This document shows, in pieces, positions 27,077 through 34,850 of a stretch of 64,000 nucleotides of DNA. The notes beneath the pieces are model-generated. The model saw only the letters and a program-made list of their open reading frames with translations, did not search any database and was not told the origin of the DNA. This DNA comes from Paenibacillus tarimensis (GTDB taxonomy: Bacteria; Bacillota; Bacilli; Paenibacillales; Paenibacillaceae): positions 1-64,000 of the forward strand of contig NZ_JAKGAO010000003.1 in assembly GCF_021532315.1 (NCBI RefSeq), written 5' to 3'. The translations under genes were made by a program, and so were the position numbers. Every line of letters starts with the position of its first letter. Position 1 is the first letter of the stretch.

Positions 27077-27279
27077 AGCGATCCCTTCCTTCACCTCATA
27101 GTATGTAAGACTGCTGAGACAACCTGACTTGCCTCTATCATGTTACACCATTTCGCTATCCGGTTTAAAGTATGGCCCGGAGGTATTGGACAAGGCCGCA
27201 GGCGGGTATAAAGGATAAGACGAGTTAAATGAGCTGCAGATGCGAAGGAGCAGGGCGATAATGCTTCAGGAGGGATCAC

Positions 27280-27741
27280 ATGGCTGAAACAAGGACCAGC
27301 AGCACATATAGAAGACGTAATATAGGTTCCGGCTTTTTGTTTGGTATAGGTCTGGTGGCCTTTATTGATGAAGCTGTCTTTCATCAGCTGCTGCACTGGC
27401 ATCACTTCTACGACCGGTCGACAACTGCTGTGGGACTGGTCTCCGATGGTTTATTTCATGCATTAAGCTGGTTTGCAACAATTGGGGGCCTCTTCCTATT
27501 CGCCGATCTGCGGCGGCGGGAGGCGCTGCAGCTGCAAGCCTGGTTGGGAGCCGTACTGCTGGGGAGCGGCGCTTTTCAGCTGTACGATGGCGTGGTTCAT
27601 CACAAGCTGATGCGTATCCATCAAATCCGCTACGTGGATAATGTGCTGGTTTATGACTGGGCATGGAACATAGCGGCCGTACTGTTGATTGCGGGAGGAT
27701 GGTTCCTCTTGATCTATTCCCGCCGGACAAGGCAGTCATAA
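27280..27741 (+). CDS. DUF2243 family membrane protein
   Basis: 153 residues with four predicted membrane helices and CAGGAGGG just before the ATG. FIDEAVFHQLLHWHHFYD, DGLFHALSW and LYDGVVHHKLMRIHQIR are diagnostic of DUF2243; the many conserved His residues suggest metal or heme handling. In many bacteria DUF2243 genes stand next to ctaG-like genes, as here: ctaG begins 17 bp downstream. A role in cytochrome oxidase copper or assembly functions is inferred from that pairing only. Confidence 0.85.
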   Translation: MAETRTSSTYRRRNIGSGFLFGIGLVAFIDEAVFHQLLHWHHFYDRSTTAVGLVSDGLFHALSWFATIGGLFLFADLRRREALQLQAWLGAVLLGSGAFQLYDGVVHHKLMRIHQIRYVDNVLVYDWAWNIAAVLLIAGGWFLLIYSRRTRQS

Positions 27742-27758
27742 GCGGAAGGGGGAGAAGC

Positions 27759-28571
27759 ATGCACGACCACTCTAGCCACCTTGGCCAGTATCCTATGCCG
27801 GTGCACGAGCATCTGCTGTCCGCGCTGCCCTTTGCACTGCTCATCCTGCTGTACGCCGGAGCGGCAGTCCTGTCGTCCCGCCGGTACGGGCGGCAATGGC
27901 CGCTCTCCCGCTTCGTGCTATGGCTGCTGGGTGTCCTGTCTGCCGCGGCAGCTGTTGTCGGGCCGCTTGCCGAGCAGGCACACCGGATGTTTCAGGCGCA
28001 TATGGCAGCCCATCTGCTCCTGGGCATGCTAGCTCCGCTCCTGCTCGTTCTGAGTGCGCCGGTTACTCTGGCTTTAAGGGTCATTAATACGGGAGCCTCA
28101 AGACGTATATCACGGATACTAAGAGGGGCCTGCTTCGGATTTCTGACCCATCCCGTCACAGCGGCTTTCCTGAACATAGGCGGGCTATGGATTTTGTATA
28201 CGACAGAATTGTATGCACTTATGCAGGAGCATCTGCTTGTGCACATAATCGTACATGTACATATCTTCTTGTCAGGCTATGTCTTTACAGCCTCGATGAT
28301 TTACATTGACCCTTCCCCTCATCGAACGGGATATGTACTGCGGGCCGTTGTAATGGTTACGGCTTTGGCAGGACACGGGATTCTGGCGAAATATTTGTAC
28401 GCGAGTCCGCCTGAGGGTGTGCCTGCTGTGCAGGCTGAATCCGGGAGTCTGCTGATGTATTACGGAGGAGATGGCATACATATATTGCTGATCGTTCTGC
28501 TGTGCGTTCAGTGGTATAAGTCGGCCAGGCCGCGGTTATCGGTTGACAAAAAAACCTCCCGAACCGCATAG
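27759..28571 (+). CDS. ctaG: CtaG/caa3-type cytochrome oxidase assembly membrane protein
   Basis: 270 residues from the ATG at 27759 after GGGGGAGA; the longer frame overlaps the DUF2243 gene. It has seven to eight membrane helices and the caa3_CtaG family hallmarks: FQAHMAAHLLLGMLAPLLLVL, HLLVHIIVHVHIFLSGY and YYGGDGIHILLIVLL. CtaG-type proteins are needed for active caa3 oxidase in Bacillus, probably through copper delivery. It forms an operon with the DUF2243 gene and ends at a bidirectional terminator. No oxidase subunit genes are nearby. Confidence 0.85.
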   Translation: MHDHSSHLGQYPMPVHEHLLSALPFALLILLYAGAAVLSSRRYGRQWPLSRFVLWLLGVLSAAAAVVGPLAEQAHRMFQAHMAAHLLLGMLAPLLLVLSAPVTLALRVINTGASRRISRILRGACFGFLTHPVTAAFLNIGGLWILYTTELYALMQEHLLVHIIVHVHIFLSGYVFTASMIYIDPSPHRTGYVLRAVVMVTALAGHGILAKYLYASPPEGVPAVQAESGSLLMYYGGDGIHILLIVLLCVQWYKSARPRLSVDKKTSRTA

Positions 28572-28617
28572 AGCGATGCGGGTCGCAAATCAATAGTACT
28601 TCTATTTAATAGACAAG

Positions 28618-28664
28618 AAGATCAGGAATGCCGGCCTTTTAGTCCGTATTCCTGATCTTTTCTT
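28618..28664. terminator. Bidirectional terminator, ctaG and pspA
   Basis: AAGATCAGGAAT pairs with ATTCCTGATCTT, followed by TTCTT. It lies between two convergent genes. Confidence 0.85.
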
Positions 28665-28668
28665 ATGT

Positions 28669-29343
28669 TTATTTATGCTCCAGTCCTGCCTTTTGTTCGG
28701 CTTTCAACCGTTCAAGCTCGGCGCGGATTTCTTCTTCTTCATCAAGCCGGCTGAGAACAGCGGATGGTGAGCCGGTGCTGTCAGGGCTGTATATTTGAGC
28801 TCCTGCTTCCTGACGCATAACACACTCTTCAAGCCGTGAGAAGCTGCGCATAATTCTATCCGTGTGCAGCTGGGGCACCGCCCCAGCTGCTGTGTGCATT
28901 GCATGGGCGGCGTGGGCACGGGCAGTCAGGAAGAAGAGCCTTGTCTGCAGCTCTCTCAACAGCTCGCTGATTCTTGTCTCTTCCTGTCTCAATACATTTG
29001 CCTGCTGGTTCAGCGTCTCACGCTGTCCGGTATAGGTAACGAGCAGCTTCTGATGATGCAGCTTGTCCTGAACGGCCAGCTGAGCGACCTGCTCATTCTC
29101 GTGCTCTACAGCCAGCAGCGCCTGCCGGTTTCGCTTGTCAATTACATCACCGGCCCTGGCAATTAACAGCTCCAGCTGCTGGACTGCTGCATGCTGCCCG
29201 GCTAGTGCTTCCCGGACGGCGTCCAGCTGTTCTTCCACCTTGCGAATGTGCTGCCTCGCCATATGTACGGGATCTTCCATCCGGTCGAGAAGCCCGTTGA
29301 CATCAGCGGCGGCAATAGCCTTTAAACGTCCCAATATCCCCAT
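28669..29343 (-). CDS. pspA: PspA/IM30 family membrane-stress protein
   Basis: 224 residues, almost wholly alpha-helical coiled coil, with GAGGAGGAAC before the ATG. MGILGRLKAIAAADVNGLLDRMEDP is the PspA N-terminal amphipathic start, which binds stressed membranes; RQHIRKVEEQLDAVREALA and the central Gln/Leu-rich helices follow. The family forms oligomeric scaffolds that stop proton leakage during envelope stress. It is the last gene of a unit with the three-helix membrane protein 65 bp upstream. A promoter with direct repeats before that gene suggests control by the adjacent two-component system. Confidence 0.88.
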   Translation of the reverse strand: MGILGRLKAIAAADVNGLLDRMEDPVHMARQHIRKVEEQLDAVREALAGQHAAVQQLELLIARAGDVIDKRNRQALLAVEHENEQVAQLAVQDKLHHQKLLVTYTGQRETLNQQANVLRQEETRISELLRELQTRLFFLTARAHAAHAMHTAAGAVPQLHTDRIMRSFSRLEECVMRQEAGAQIYSPDSTGSPSAVLSRLDEEEEIRAELERLKAEQKAGLEHK

Positions 29344-29408
29344 TCTCTGTTCCTCCTCATCAAATCTTCAAAAGATCGATTCATCATCGTTTTCTATTGC
29401 TCCCATGC

Positions 29409-29906
29409 TCAGTGCTTCTGCTTACGCTCCCACTCATCCAGAAATGCGCCTCGCTCGGGAGCTATCCCCGTGCAGGCAGAAGAGGGGTAGACGGGCATCT
29501 GGCCTTTACCGGCAATTTGGCCCGTTCTGCCTTTGAATACAAGACCAGCAGCCAGGATCGTGATCACAGCCCAGGTGAACGGCAGCAGTGCAAACAGCAT
29601 GATAAGGGCGAATGCGCAGCCTGCCCATTTCGCAAGACCAGTGGACATGCGCCAGATCAGGATGCCAGCAGTCAGCAGGGTAAGCTTCAGTAGGAACAGA
29701 AGTGTCCCGGTTATGTCGAAGAATCCAATTCCATGCTGCAGGTAGCGGTGGTGTCCGCCGTGTCCCTGGACCCACTGGCTTGCCTGGCCATGCGCACCTC
29801 CGAACCGTCCGTACATCAGATGCTGAACAAGCTCCAGTCCAGCTGCAGCCAGTGCGATGAGTCCGATAATGCCAAGTGCCCACCACATTATTCTTGTTGC
29901 TTTCAT
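29409..29906 (-). CDS. Small membrane protein of the PspA unit
   Basis: 165 residues from the ATG at 29906, eleven bases after AGGAGG; a GTG at 29918 directly abuts that site and is less likely. There is a helix at about 6-27, then a Gly/His-rich loop (GGAHGQ, HGGHHRYLQH), then two helices at about 63-82 and 88-120. A short polar tail ends KQKH. I do not recognise the family. It leads the pspA transcription unit and could be the membrane partner that recruits PspA or senses damage, by analogy with LiaI/PspC-type proteins (inference). Confidence 0.7.
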   Translation of the reverse strand: MKATRIMWWALGIIGLIALAAAGLELVQHLMYGRFGGAHGQASQWVQGHGGHHRYLQHGIGFFDITGTLLFLLKLTLLTAGILIWRMSTGLAKWAGCAFALIMLFALLPFTWAVITILAAGLVFKGRTGQIAGKGQMPVYPSSACTGIAPERGAFLDEWERKQKH

Positions 29907-29949
29907 TTGAGCGCTCACCTCCTATGCCTTCTCTTTGTCTTACACGGTT

Positions 29950-30026
29950 AGTATAGGCAGGCAAGCTGAAAGGAGCGTGAGGCTGCGCTGAAGGTTTGTT
30001 GAAGACAAGCTGAATACTGGCTGAAC
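29950..30026 (-). promoter_or_regulatory. Response-regulator-type promoter of the membrane protein-pspA unit
   Basis: Plus-strand heptamers GCTGAAA (29965), CGTGAGG (29976, degenerate), GCTGAAG (29987), GTTGAAG (29998), GCTGAAT (30009) and GCTGAAC (30020) recur at exactly 11 bp. A -10 box TATACT on the minus strand lies at 29950-29955. No -35 consensus is visible; the repeats occupy that region, as at PhoP/PhoB-class activated promoters. The same heptamer in the same phase occurs before the neighbouring response regulator gene. Confidence 0.75.
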
Positions 30027-30105
30027 ATGACCGGCGCACCCGGGGACTAGCTTCTCTCTGGCCTGGATGCTGCTGCACGGCTTACGAATCCCACAAACGT
30101 TAAGC

Positions 30106-30149
30106 AAGGGGCTGTCCTTAAGTCGTTATGACTTATGGGACAGCCCCTT
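30106..30149. terminator. Long hairpin after the histidine kinase gene
   Basis: AAGGGGCTGTCC pairs with GGGACAGCCCCTT, and an inner TAAGTC/GACTTA stem extends it. There is no long T-run on the minus strand, so it may be a weak terminator or an mRNA end-protector between the kinase and pspA units. Confidence 0.6.
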
Positions 30150-30184
30150 AATCAGAAAATAACGTATTCTGCTGTGAAATGCGG

Positions 30185-31741
30185 TCACACTGGCTTGTCG
30201 TGAATCGGGAGGCATACAGTGAATGTGCTGCCGGCGCCGGGGGAGCTGGAGACTTCAATGCTTCCGCCATGTGCCTCTGTGATGGATTTGCTTATGGCTA
30301 GCCCAAGCCCCGCACCTCCATACTTCCGGGTCCTGGAGCTGTCGCTCCTGTAGAACCGGTCAAACAGATGCGGAAGGTGAACCGGATCGATTCCGCTGCC
30401 ATTATCTGAAACCTTGATAACTGCCATGTCCCGCTCGCGCTCAAGTGTAACGGATATCCTGCCTGTATCTGGATCGGAATGCTGCACCGCGTTGTGGTAC
30501 AGGTTCAGCAGGACCTGTCTGATCTTGTCGGCATTCAGAAAAGCAGGTACCGGGTCTTCTTCGGGGAGATTCAGCTCCAGGGAGCGCGAAGCTGCGAGCA
30601 GCTTCAGCTGAGGCTGCATATCAAGCAGTATTCTGGCAAGTGATGTCTGCTTGCGCTGCAGCTCGGGCGCACGGTCCAGCTTCGCCAGCAGGAGCAGATC
30701 CTCAACAAGCTTCTTCATCCGCCGTGATTCGCCCTGCATGCTGTTCAGCGCCGGATATAGCTGCTCTTCACGTTCAGCGGCGCCCCGCAGCAGCACCTCC
30801 AGGAATCCGTGAATAGAGGTAAGGGGCGTGCGCAGCTCATGGGAAGCATCGGCTATGAAGCGCCGCATCTGTTCCTTCGCTTCCACCTCAGCGGCAAAGG
30901 AAGCCTGCAACCGCTCCAGCATGCCGTTAAACGACTTGGCTAGAAGGTCGATTTCTTCCTGGCCCTGAGTAGCGGGGAAGCGTTCAGTCAAATTGCCGGC
31001 ATCTGTGCGCTCCACCGTCCGGACCATATTGGACAGTGGAACTAAAGTGCGTCGCAGGACGGACACATAGAGCATGAGCCCGCCGACCAACGCCAGGGCG
31101 GACAGGCCGCCAAATATGAACAGTTGCTGCATCAGAACAGAACGCAGTAGGCTTGTGGGAGTGCCCATCTGCAGTAGTTCGCCGTTTTCACCGGGCCCAA
31201 CGGCAGAGCGGAACACGAGCAGCTGCTCGGTGCCCTCTGCATCCTCGGCTACGAGATAGTGGACGCCGCCCGGACCGCTCACCTGTCTGCGAATATCAGC
31301 AAGCTGATTGGCATTAAGCTGGGGCGAAGGATGGGCGGCAGTCTCCAGCAGCTCGGTGTAGCTTCCTGCCTCATCGACTGAAGCCAGCGTCATATCAGGA
31401 ATGACGAGCAGACGACCCCCGCCCCTTTCAGGCGGTACAGTCTCCCCGCTCGGCTGTCTGCCTGCGGTACGGCCTTTTGCTCCTCTATTATCGCCTTCAT
31501 CGAATTTGTCTGCTGTACCAGTCTTCATTGTAAAATCCTTGGGGAGTGAACGCAGCTGCGCATCCATTGTTTCAGCCTTGCTGCGGTAAAGGGACTGCTG
31601 CATAATAACGTATTGGAATGAGCCGATCAGCAGCAGCAGGACACCGAGAACCAACAGGGACCGCATCAACAGCTGCGAGCGGAGCGATTTGGGCGACAGC
31701 TGCCGGGTCCATTTCTTCAGGATACCTGAATATAACTTCAT
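30185..31741 (-). CDS. Sensor histidine kinase (OmpR-system type)
   Basis: 518 residues. Membrane helices at 28-46 and about 203-228 bound an extracytoplasmic region of roughly 155 residues with a low-complexity Gly/Arg/Pro stretch. A HAMP domain, then the H-box DASHELRTPL with phospho-acceptor His301, N-box LLNLYHNAVQHS, and G-boxes DNGSGI and GGAGLGLAI follow. It autophosphorylates with ATP and passes phosphate to the response regulator whose stop codon overlaps this ATG (ATGA at 31738-31741). Gene order suggests an envelope-stress signal. The minus-strand gene pair is followed by the membrane protein-pspA unit. Confidence 0.95.
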   Translation of the reverse strand: MKLYSGILKKWTRQLSPKSLRSQLLMRSLLVLGVLLLLIGSFQYVIMQQSLYRSKAETMDAQLRSLPKDFTMKTGTADKFDEGDNRGAKGRTAGRQPSGETVPPERGGGRLLVIPDMTLASVDEAGSYTELLETAAHPSPQLNANQLADIRRQVSGPGGVHYLVAEDAEGTEQLLVFRSAVGPGENGELLQMGTPTSLLRSVLMQQLFIFGGLSALALVGGLMLYVSVLRRTLVPLSNMVRTVERTDAGNLTERFPATQGQEEIDLLAKSFNGMLERLQASFAAEVEAKEQMRRFIADASHELRTPLTSIHGFLEVLLRGAAEREEQLYPALNSMQGESRRMKKLVEDLLLLAKLDRAPELQRKQTSLARILLDMQPQLKLLAASRSLELNLPEEDPVPAFLNADKIRQVLLNLYHNAVQHSDPDTGRISVTLERERDMAVIKVSDNGSGIDPVHLPHLFDRFYRSDSSRTRKYGGAGLGLAISKSITEAHGGSIEVSSSPGAGSTFTVCLPIHDKPV

Positions 31742-32424
31742 GGCAGGTCCACCCTGTAACCTGCCCCGCGGAGGGTTCGGATAAGCCGGTGCTCGCGGTC
31801 CTTAAGCTTCTCCCGGAGCGAACGGATATACACTTCGACGATATTCTCCTCCCCTCCGAACTGATACCCCCATACCTTATCCAAAATTCTCGACTTGCTG
31901 AGTACAATACCATGGTTGGTGACCAGATACTTGAGCAGCTCGTACTCTGTGGGGGATAGCTCCAGAATGCTGTCCCTATAGCGGATTTCCTTGCGGCTGT
32001 CATCAATCCGGAACGGTCCTGCCGTAACCTCGCCGAACAGGGCGGGAAACTGGTTCCGCAGCCGCGCATAAATCCGGGCCAGCAGCTCTTCAAAGCTGAA
32101 AGGCTTGATTACATAATCGTCAGCCCCCAGATGAAGGCCCTTCACCCGGTCATCGACCTCATCCTTGGCCGTCAGCATAATGATGGCGGCTTCTATGCCG
32201 TTTTGCTTGAACAGGCGGCACACCTCAAACCCATCCATCCCTGGCATCATGACATCGAGCACGATAACATGGGGGGCATAATCATCCGCCGCCGTTACGG
32301 CGGTCAGCCCATCCGGGGCCGTTTGTACAGTAAAGCCTTCGTTAAGAAGTCCAATCTCCAAAAATTGGAGTATATGCGGTTCATCATCCACCAGTAAAAC
32401 CTTCATACCTCTGCCGTTCATCAT
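31738..32424 (-). CDS. OmpR/PhoB-family response regulator
   Basis: 228 residues from the ATG at 32424, about ten bases after AAGGGCAGG. The start is ambiguous within a few codons, since ATG also occurs at 32421 and 32406. The receiver domain has Asp-Asp at 13-14, phosphorylation site Asp57 (VLDVMMPGMDG) and the conserved Lys in VIKPF. The C-terminal winged helix (ELLKYLVTNHG, ENIVEVYIRSLREKL, IRTLRGAGYRV) binds tandem direct repeats in this family. An array of GCTGAAT repeats at its own promoter, and a matching array before the pspA unit, are the likely targets. Confidence 0.95.
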   Translation of the reverse strand: MMNGRGMKVLLVDDEPHILQFLEIGLLNEGFTVQTAPDGLTAVTAADDYAPHVIVLDVMMPGMDGFEVCRLFKQNGIEAAIIMLTAKDEVDDRVKGLHLGADDYVIKPFSFEELLARIYARLRNQFPALFGEVTAGPFRIDDSRKEIRYRDSILELSPTEYELLKYLVTNHGIVLSKSRILDKVWGYQFGGEENIVEVYIRSLREKLKDREHRLIRTLRGAGYRVDLP

Positions 32425-32462
32425 TGACTTCTGCCTGCCCTTCACGCTTCTCTTGTGTCTAT

Positions 32463-32517
32463 ATTATAATCGACTAAGCTTAGGAGCGGCTGAATACTTG
32501 CTGAATGACAGCTGAAT
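32463..32517 (-). promoter_or_regulatory. Autoregulated promoter of the two-component operon with 11-bp repeats
   Basis: Three perfect plus-strand GCTGAAT copies at 32489, 32500 and 32511, plus a degenerate GCTTAGG at 32478, recur at 11 bp. A minus-strand TATAAT lies at 32463-32468. The first repeat starts 10 bp from the -10 box, exactly as in the pspA-unit promoter (29965 versus 29955). Confidence 0.75.
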
Positions 32518-32531
32518 GAGGTTATACACGT

Positions 32532-32559
32532 ACATGGGCGGGATTGCAGGCATACGATA
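32532..32559 (+). promoter_or_regulatory. SigK-like promoter of the small peptide gene
   Basis: AC at 32532-32533, a 17-bp spacer and CATACGATA fit the mother-cell SigK pattern AC-N16/17-CATANNNTA. The motif is short and could arise by chance, but it is correctly placed before a ribosome site and a small open frame. Confidence 0.45.
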
Positions 32560-32591
32560 ACAGAGAAGCTGCCAGAAGGGAGTTAGTGCCC

Positions 32592-32696
32592 ATGCCTATG
32601 CCAATCCGCGAGAGCTGTGAGCTGCCCGCACTCAGGGTGTTGACAGTGCTGGTGCTATTTGTACTGCTTGTGCTGATCCTGCTGCTTGCTGCTTAA
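32592..32696 (+). CDS. Small hydrophobic peptide, possibly sporulation-related
   Basis: 34 residues: a short polar head (MPMPIRESCELPALR) and a hydrophobic tail of 19 residues ending LLLAA, enough to span a membrane. AGAAGGGAG stands nine bases before the ATG, a SigK-like promoter lies upstream and a near-perfect terminator starts 6 bp after the stop. It is thus a complete one-gene unit. The size and hydrophobic end recall YjcZ-type sporulation peptides, but the Gly/Tyr-rich head of that family is missing. It lies next to the spoVA operon on the same strand. Function unknown. Confidence 0.5.
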   Translation: MPMPIRESCELPALRVLTVLVLFVLLVLILLLAA

Positions 32697-32701
32697 GACA
32701 C

Positions 32702-32736
32702 AAGGCGGCCTTCCAGAGACGGAAGGCCGCCTTTTT
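32702..32736 (+). terminator. Terminator of the small peptide gene
   Basis: A 13-bp perfect stem AAGGCGGCCTTCC/GGAAGGCCGCCTT with loop AGAGAC ends in T residues. Confidence 0.92.
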
Positions 32737-32816
32737 GTTTCGGATGGCATAACATGCAGCGACGCAACAAATAATGTTAACCGTAAGAAGGTTTAAGAAC
32801 AGGGAGGTGCTGCGGC

Positions 32817-33308
32817 TTGGCCGGGAAAGCAGCGGACAAAGGCAAATACAAGAATATGACAATGTCCTCCAAGGAATACAAGGCGTTCGCGAAGTCACGC
32901 GAGCCGGGCCGTTCCGTCCTGAAGAACTGCCTGCGGGCTTTTGTGGTGGGCGGATTGATCTGTGTCATCGGACAAGCGATTCAGAACGGGTATATGGCTT
33001 GGCTGCATTTGACGTCGACGCAGGCTAGCGGGCCGACGGTCGCGACGATGATTTTCATCTCGGTTGTACTGACCAGCCTGGGCGTGTATGACAAAATGGC
33101 CCAGTGGGCCGGAGCGGGTACCGCGGTTCCGGTAACGGGCTTCGCAAACTCCATGTGCTCGGCTGCGCTTGAACACCGCAGTGAAGGGCTAGTGCTTGGA
33201 GTCGGCGGCAATATGTTCAAGCTGGCGGGCTCTGTTATCGTTTATGGAGCGGTGGCCGCGTTCTTTGTGGGTATTGCCCACATCATTCTCGGAACGGGAG
33301 GGCAATAG
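32817..33308 (+). CDS. spoVAC: Stage V sporulation protein AC (SpoVAC)
   Basis: 163 residues. The start is TTG at 32817, nine bases after GGGAGG; no ATG fits. There is a short basic cytoplasmic head, then four or so membrane helices including VGGLICVIGQAIQ and the conserved GTAVPVTGFANSMCSAALE loop. SpoVAC is a mechanosensitive membrane component of the spore inner-membrane channel that takes up dipicolinic acid in sporulation and releases it in germination. The gene is followed one base later by spoVAD. It is expected to be forespore-specific (SigG), but I could not find a clean SigG promoter directly upstream. Confidence 0.95.
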   Translation: MAGKAADKGKYKNMTMSSKEYKAFAKSREPGRSVLKNCLRAFVVGGLICVIGQAIQNGYMAWLHLTSTQASGPTVATMIFISVVLTSLGVYDKMAQWAGAGTAVPVTGFANSMCSAALEHRSEGLVLGVGGNMFKLAGSVIVYGAVAAFFVGIAHIILGTGGQ

Positions 33309-33309
33309 G

Positions 33310-34320
33310 ATGCTCAGAGGCAAGCAGACCTGGTGGTTTGACAAGCGTCCTGTCATCATCGGTTCAGGTGCCGTAGTCGGTCCTGATGAGGGAGAAGGGC
33401 CGCTCGCCGAAGATTTCGATCTGATCCATCCTGAGCTTGATCTGCAGCAGAAGAGCTGGGAGAAGGCAGAGCGGCTGCTGATGGAGCAGGCAGCCGATAT
33501 TGCCGTCAAGCAGTCGAGTATTGAGAAGCATGACCTGCAGTTTTTTATCGGCGGGGATCTGCTGAACCAGATTATCAGCAACAGCTTTACGGCCAGAGAG
33601 CTTGGAGTCCCATACCTGGGCGTATTCGGCGCCTGCTCCACGTCCATGGAGTCCCTTGCCCTTGCTTCCATGATTGTCAATTCAGGAGGCGCACAGTATG
33701 TAATGGCAGGCACATGCAGCCATAACTGTACGGCGGAGAAGCAGTTCCGCTATCCGACCGAATACGGCTCCCAGAAGCCGCCGACCGCACAGTATACCGT
33801 AACAGGCGCGGGGGCCGCGGTGCTTGCAGCCGAAGGCGACGGTCCTGTCGTTACCTGCGCCACAATCGGCAAGATCGTGGATCTCGGTATTGCTGATCCG
33901 TTTAACATGGGAGCGGCCATGGCGCCGGCTGCCGTCGATACAATTCAGACGCATTTCAACGATACCGGCCGTGTTCCGGGAGATTATGATCTGATAGTCA
34001 CAGGAGACCTGGCCCGGGTGGGCCACCAGATCGCGAAGGATTTGCTGGAGCGCAATGAGGTTCCGATGGACGATACGGTCTTTAACGACTGCGGCCTGAT
34101 GATCTACGACCTGGAGAAGCAGGGGGTGCAAGCGGGAGGAAGCGGCTGCGGCTGCTCGGCTGTTGTGACCTACGGCCATCTGCTGAAGCGGATCAAGAAC
34201 GGTGAATTGAACCGTGTGCTAGTCGTGGCGACCGGTGCCCTTATGTCGCCCCTGTCTTTTCAGCAAAAGGAGACCATCCCGTGCATCGCACACGCAGTCG
34301 CCATTGAGAAGGGGGGATAA
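33310..34320 (+). CDS. spoVAD: Stage V sporulation protein AD (SpoVAD)
   Basis: 336 residues from the ATG at 33310, just after the spoVAC stop, with GGGAGGGC upstream; the longer frame from 33196 overlaps spoVAC. It has a thiolase-like fold: PYLGVFGACSTSMESLALASMIV and GGSGCGCSAVVTYGHLLKRI are family landmarks. SpoVAD binds dipicolinic acid on the outer face of the spore inner membrane and works with SpoVAC and SpoVAE. The ribosome site for spoVAE is embedded in its last codons. Confidence 0.97.
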   Translation: MLRGKQTWWFDKRPVIIGSGAVVGPDEGEGPLAEDFDLIHPELDLQQKSWEKAERLLMEQAADIAVKQSSIEKHDLQFFIGGDLLNQIISNSFTARELGVPYLGVFGACSTSMESLALASMIVNSGGAQYVMAGTCSHNCTAEKQFRYPTEYGSQKPPTAQYTVTGAGAAVLAAEGDGPVVTCATIGKIVDLGIADPFNMGAAMAPAAVDTIQTHFNDTGRVPGDYDLIVTGDLARVGHQIAKDLLERNEVPMDDTVFNDCGLMIYDLEKQGVQAGGSGCGCSAVVTYGHLLKRIKNGELNRVLVVATGALMSPLSFQQKETIPCIAHAVAIEKGG

Positions 34321-34322
34321 GG

Positions 34323-34673
34323 ATGCAGTTTCTCTGGGCTTTTCTTGTCGGGGGAGGAATCTGTGTTATTGGCCAGCTGATGTTTGATGTGGTGAAGCTT
34401 TCACCTGCGCATACGATGTCAACGCTTGTAGTTGTTGGTGCCATATTGGATGGCTTTAATCTGTACGAGCCTCTGATCAGGTTTGCCGGAGCGGGAGCAA
34501 GCATACCCATCACAAGCTTCGGCAATGCGCTTGTTCACGGGGCGTTGACCGAGCTGCATGCCACAGGGCCGGTAGGTGTCATTACAGGGATGTTCAAGCT
34601 GACCAGTGCGGGGATTTCATCCGCTATTATATTCTCGTTCCTTGCGGCACTCATTGTGCGGCCGAAGGGATAA
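34323..34673 (+). CDS. spoVAE: Stage V sporulation protein AE (SpoVAEb type)
   Basis: 116 residues, three to four membrane helices (FLWAFLVGGGICVIGQLMFD near the start; GAGASIPITSFGNALVHGAL loop). It is related to SpoVAC and forms the third core part of the dipicolinate channel. It begins two bases after the spoVAD stop and ends at a terminator, so this locus has only the AC-AD-AE core; spoVAA, AB and AF are not adjacent. Confidence 0.95.
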   Translation: MQFLWAFLVGGGICVIGQLMFDVVKLSPAHTMSTLVVVGAILDGFNLYEPLIRFAGAGASIPITSFGNALVHGALTELHATGPVGVITGMFKLTSAGISSAIIFSFLAALIVRPKG

Positions 34674-34674
34674 A

Positions 34675-34706
34675 TGGGGGATCCTGTGTGATCCTCCAGT
34701 TTTTTT
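34675..34706 (+). terminator. Terminator of the spoVA operon
   Basis: TGGGGGATC pairs with GATCCTCCA around CTGTGT (one G-T pair), followed by a seven-T run. Confidence 0.9.
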
Positions 34707-34719
34707 AGAGGATGTTCAA

Positions 34720-34749
34720 TTGTACAGCCATGCTTAATTCCTGTAAAAT
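34720..34749 (+). promoter_or_regulatory. SigA-type promoter of the moxR operon
   Basis: TTGTAC, an 18-bp spacer and TAAAAT, about 100 bp before the moxR-type ATG. Confidence 0.5.
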
Positions 34750-34850
34750 AGAATAGAATGGCAGTTTGTCCCTGCTTCGGTTAAGAGATTCGGACAGAGG
34801 CTGACTAGATTTGCGCCATGAACGATCTATAATTACCGGGAGGTTGAGCG

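Noticed and set aside
27163-27186. SigB-like promoter GTTTAA-N12-AGGTAT before the DUF2243-ctaG operon
   Set aside because: The -10 has a mismatch and I believe SigB is generally absent from Paenibacillus-type genomes; likely chance.
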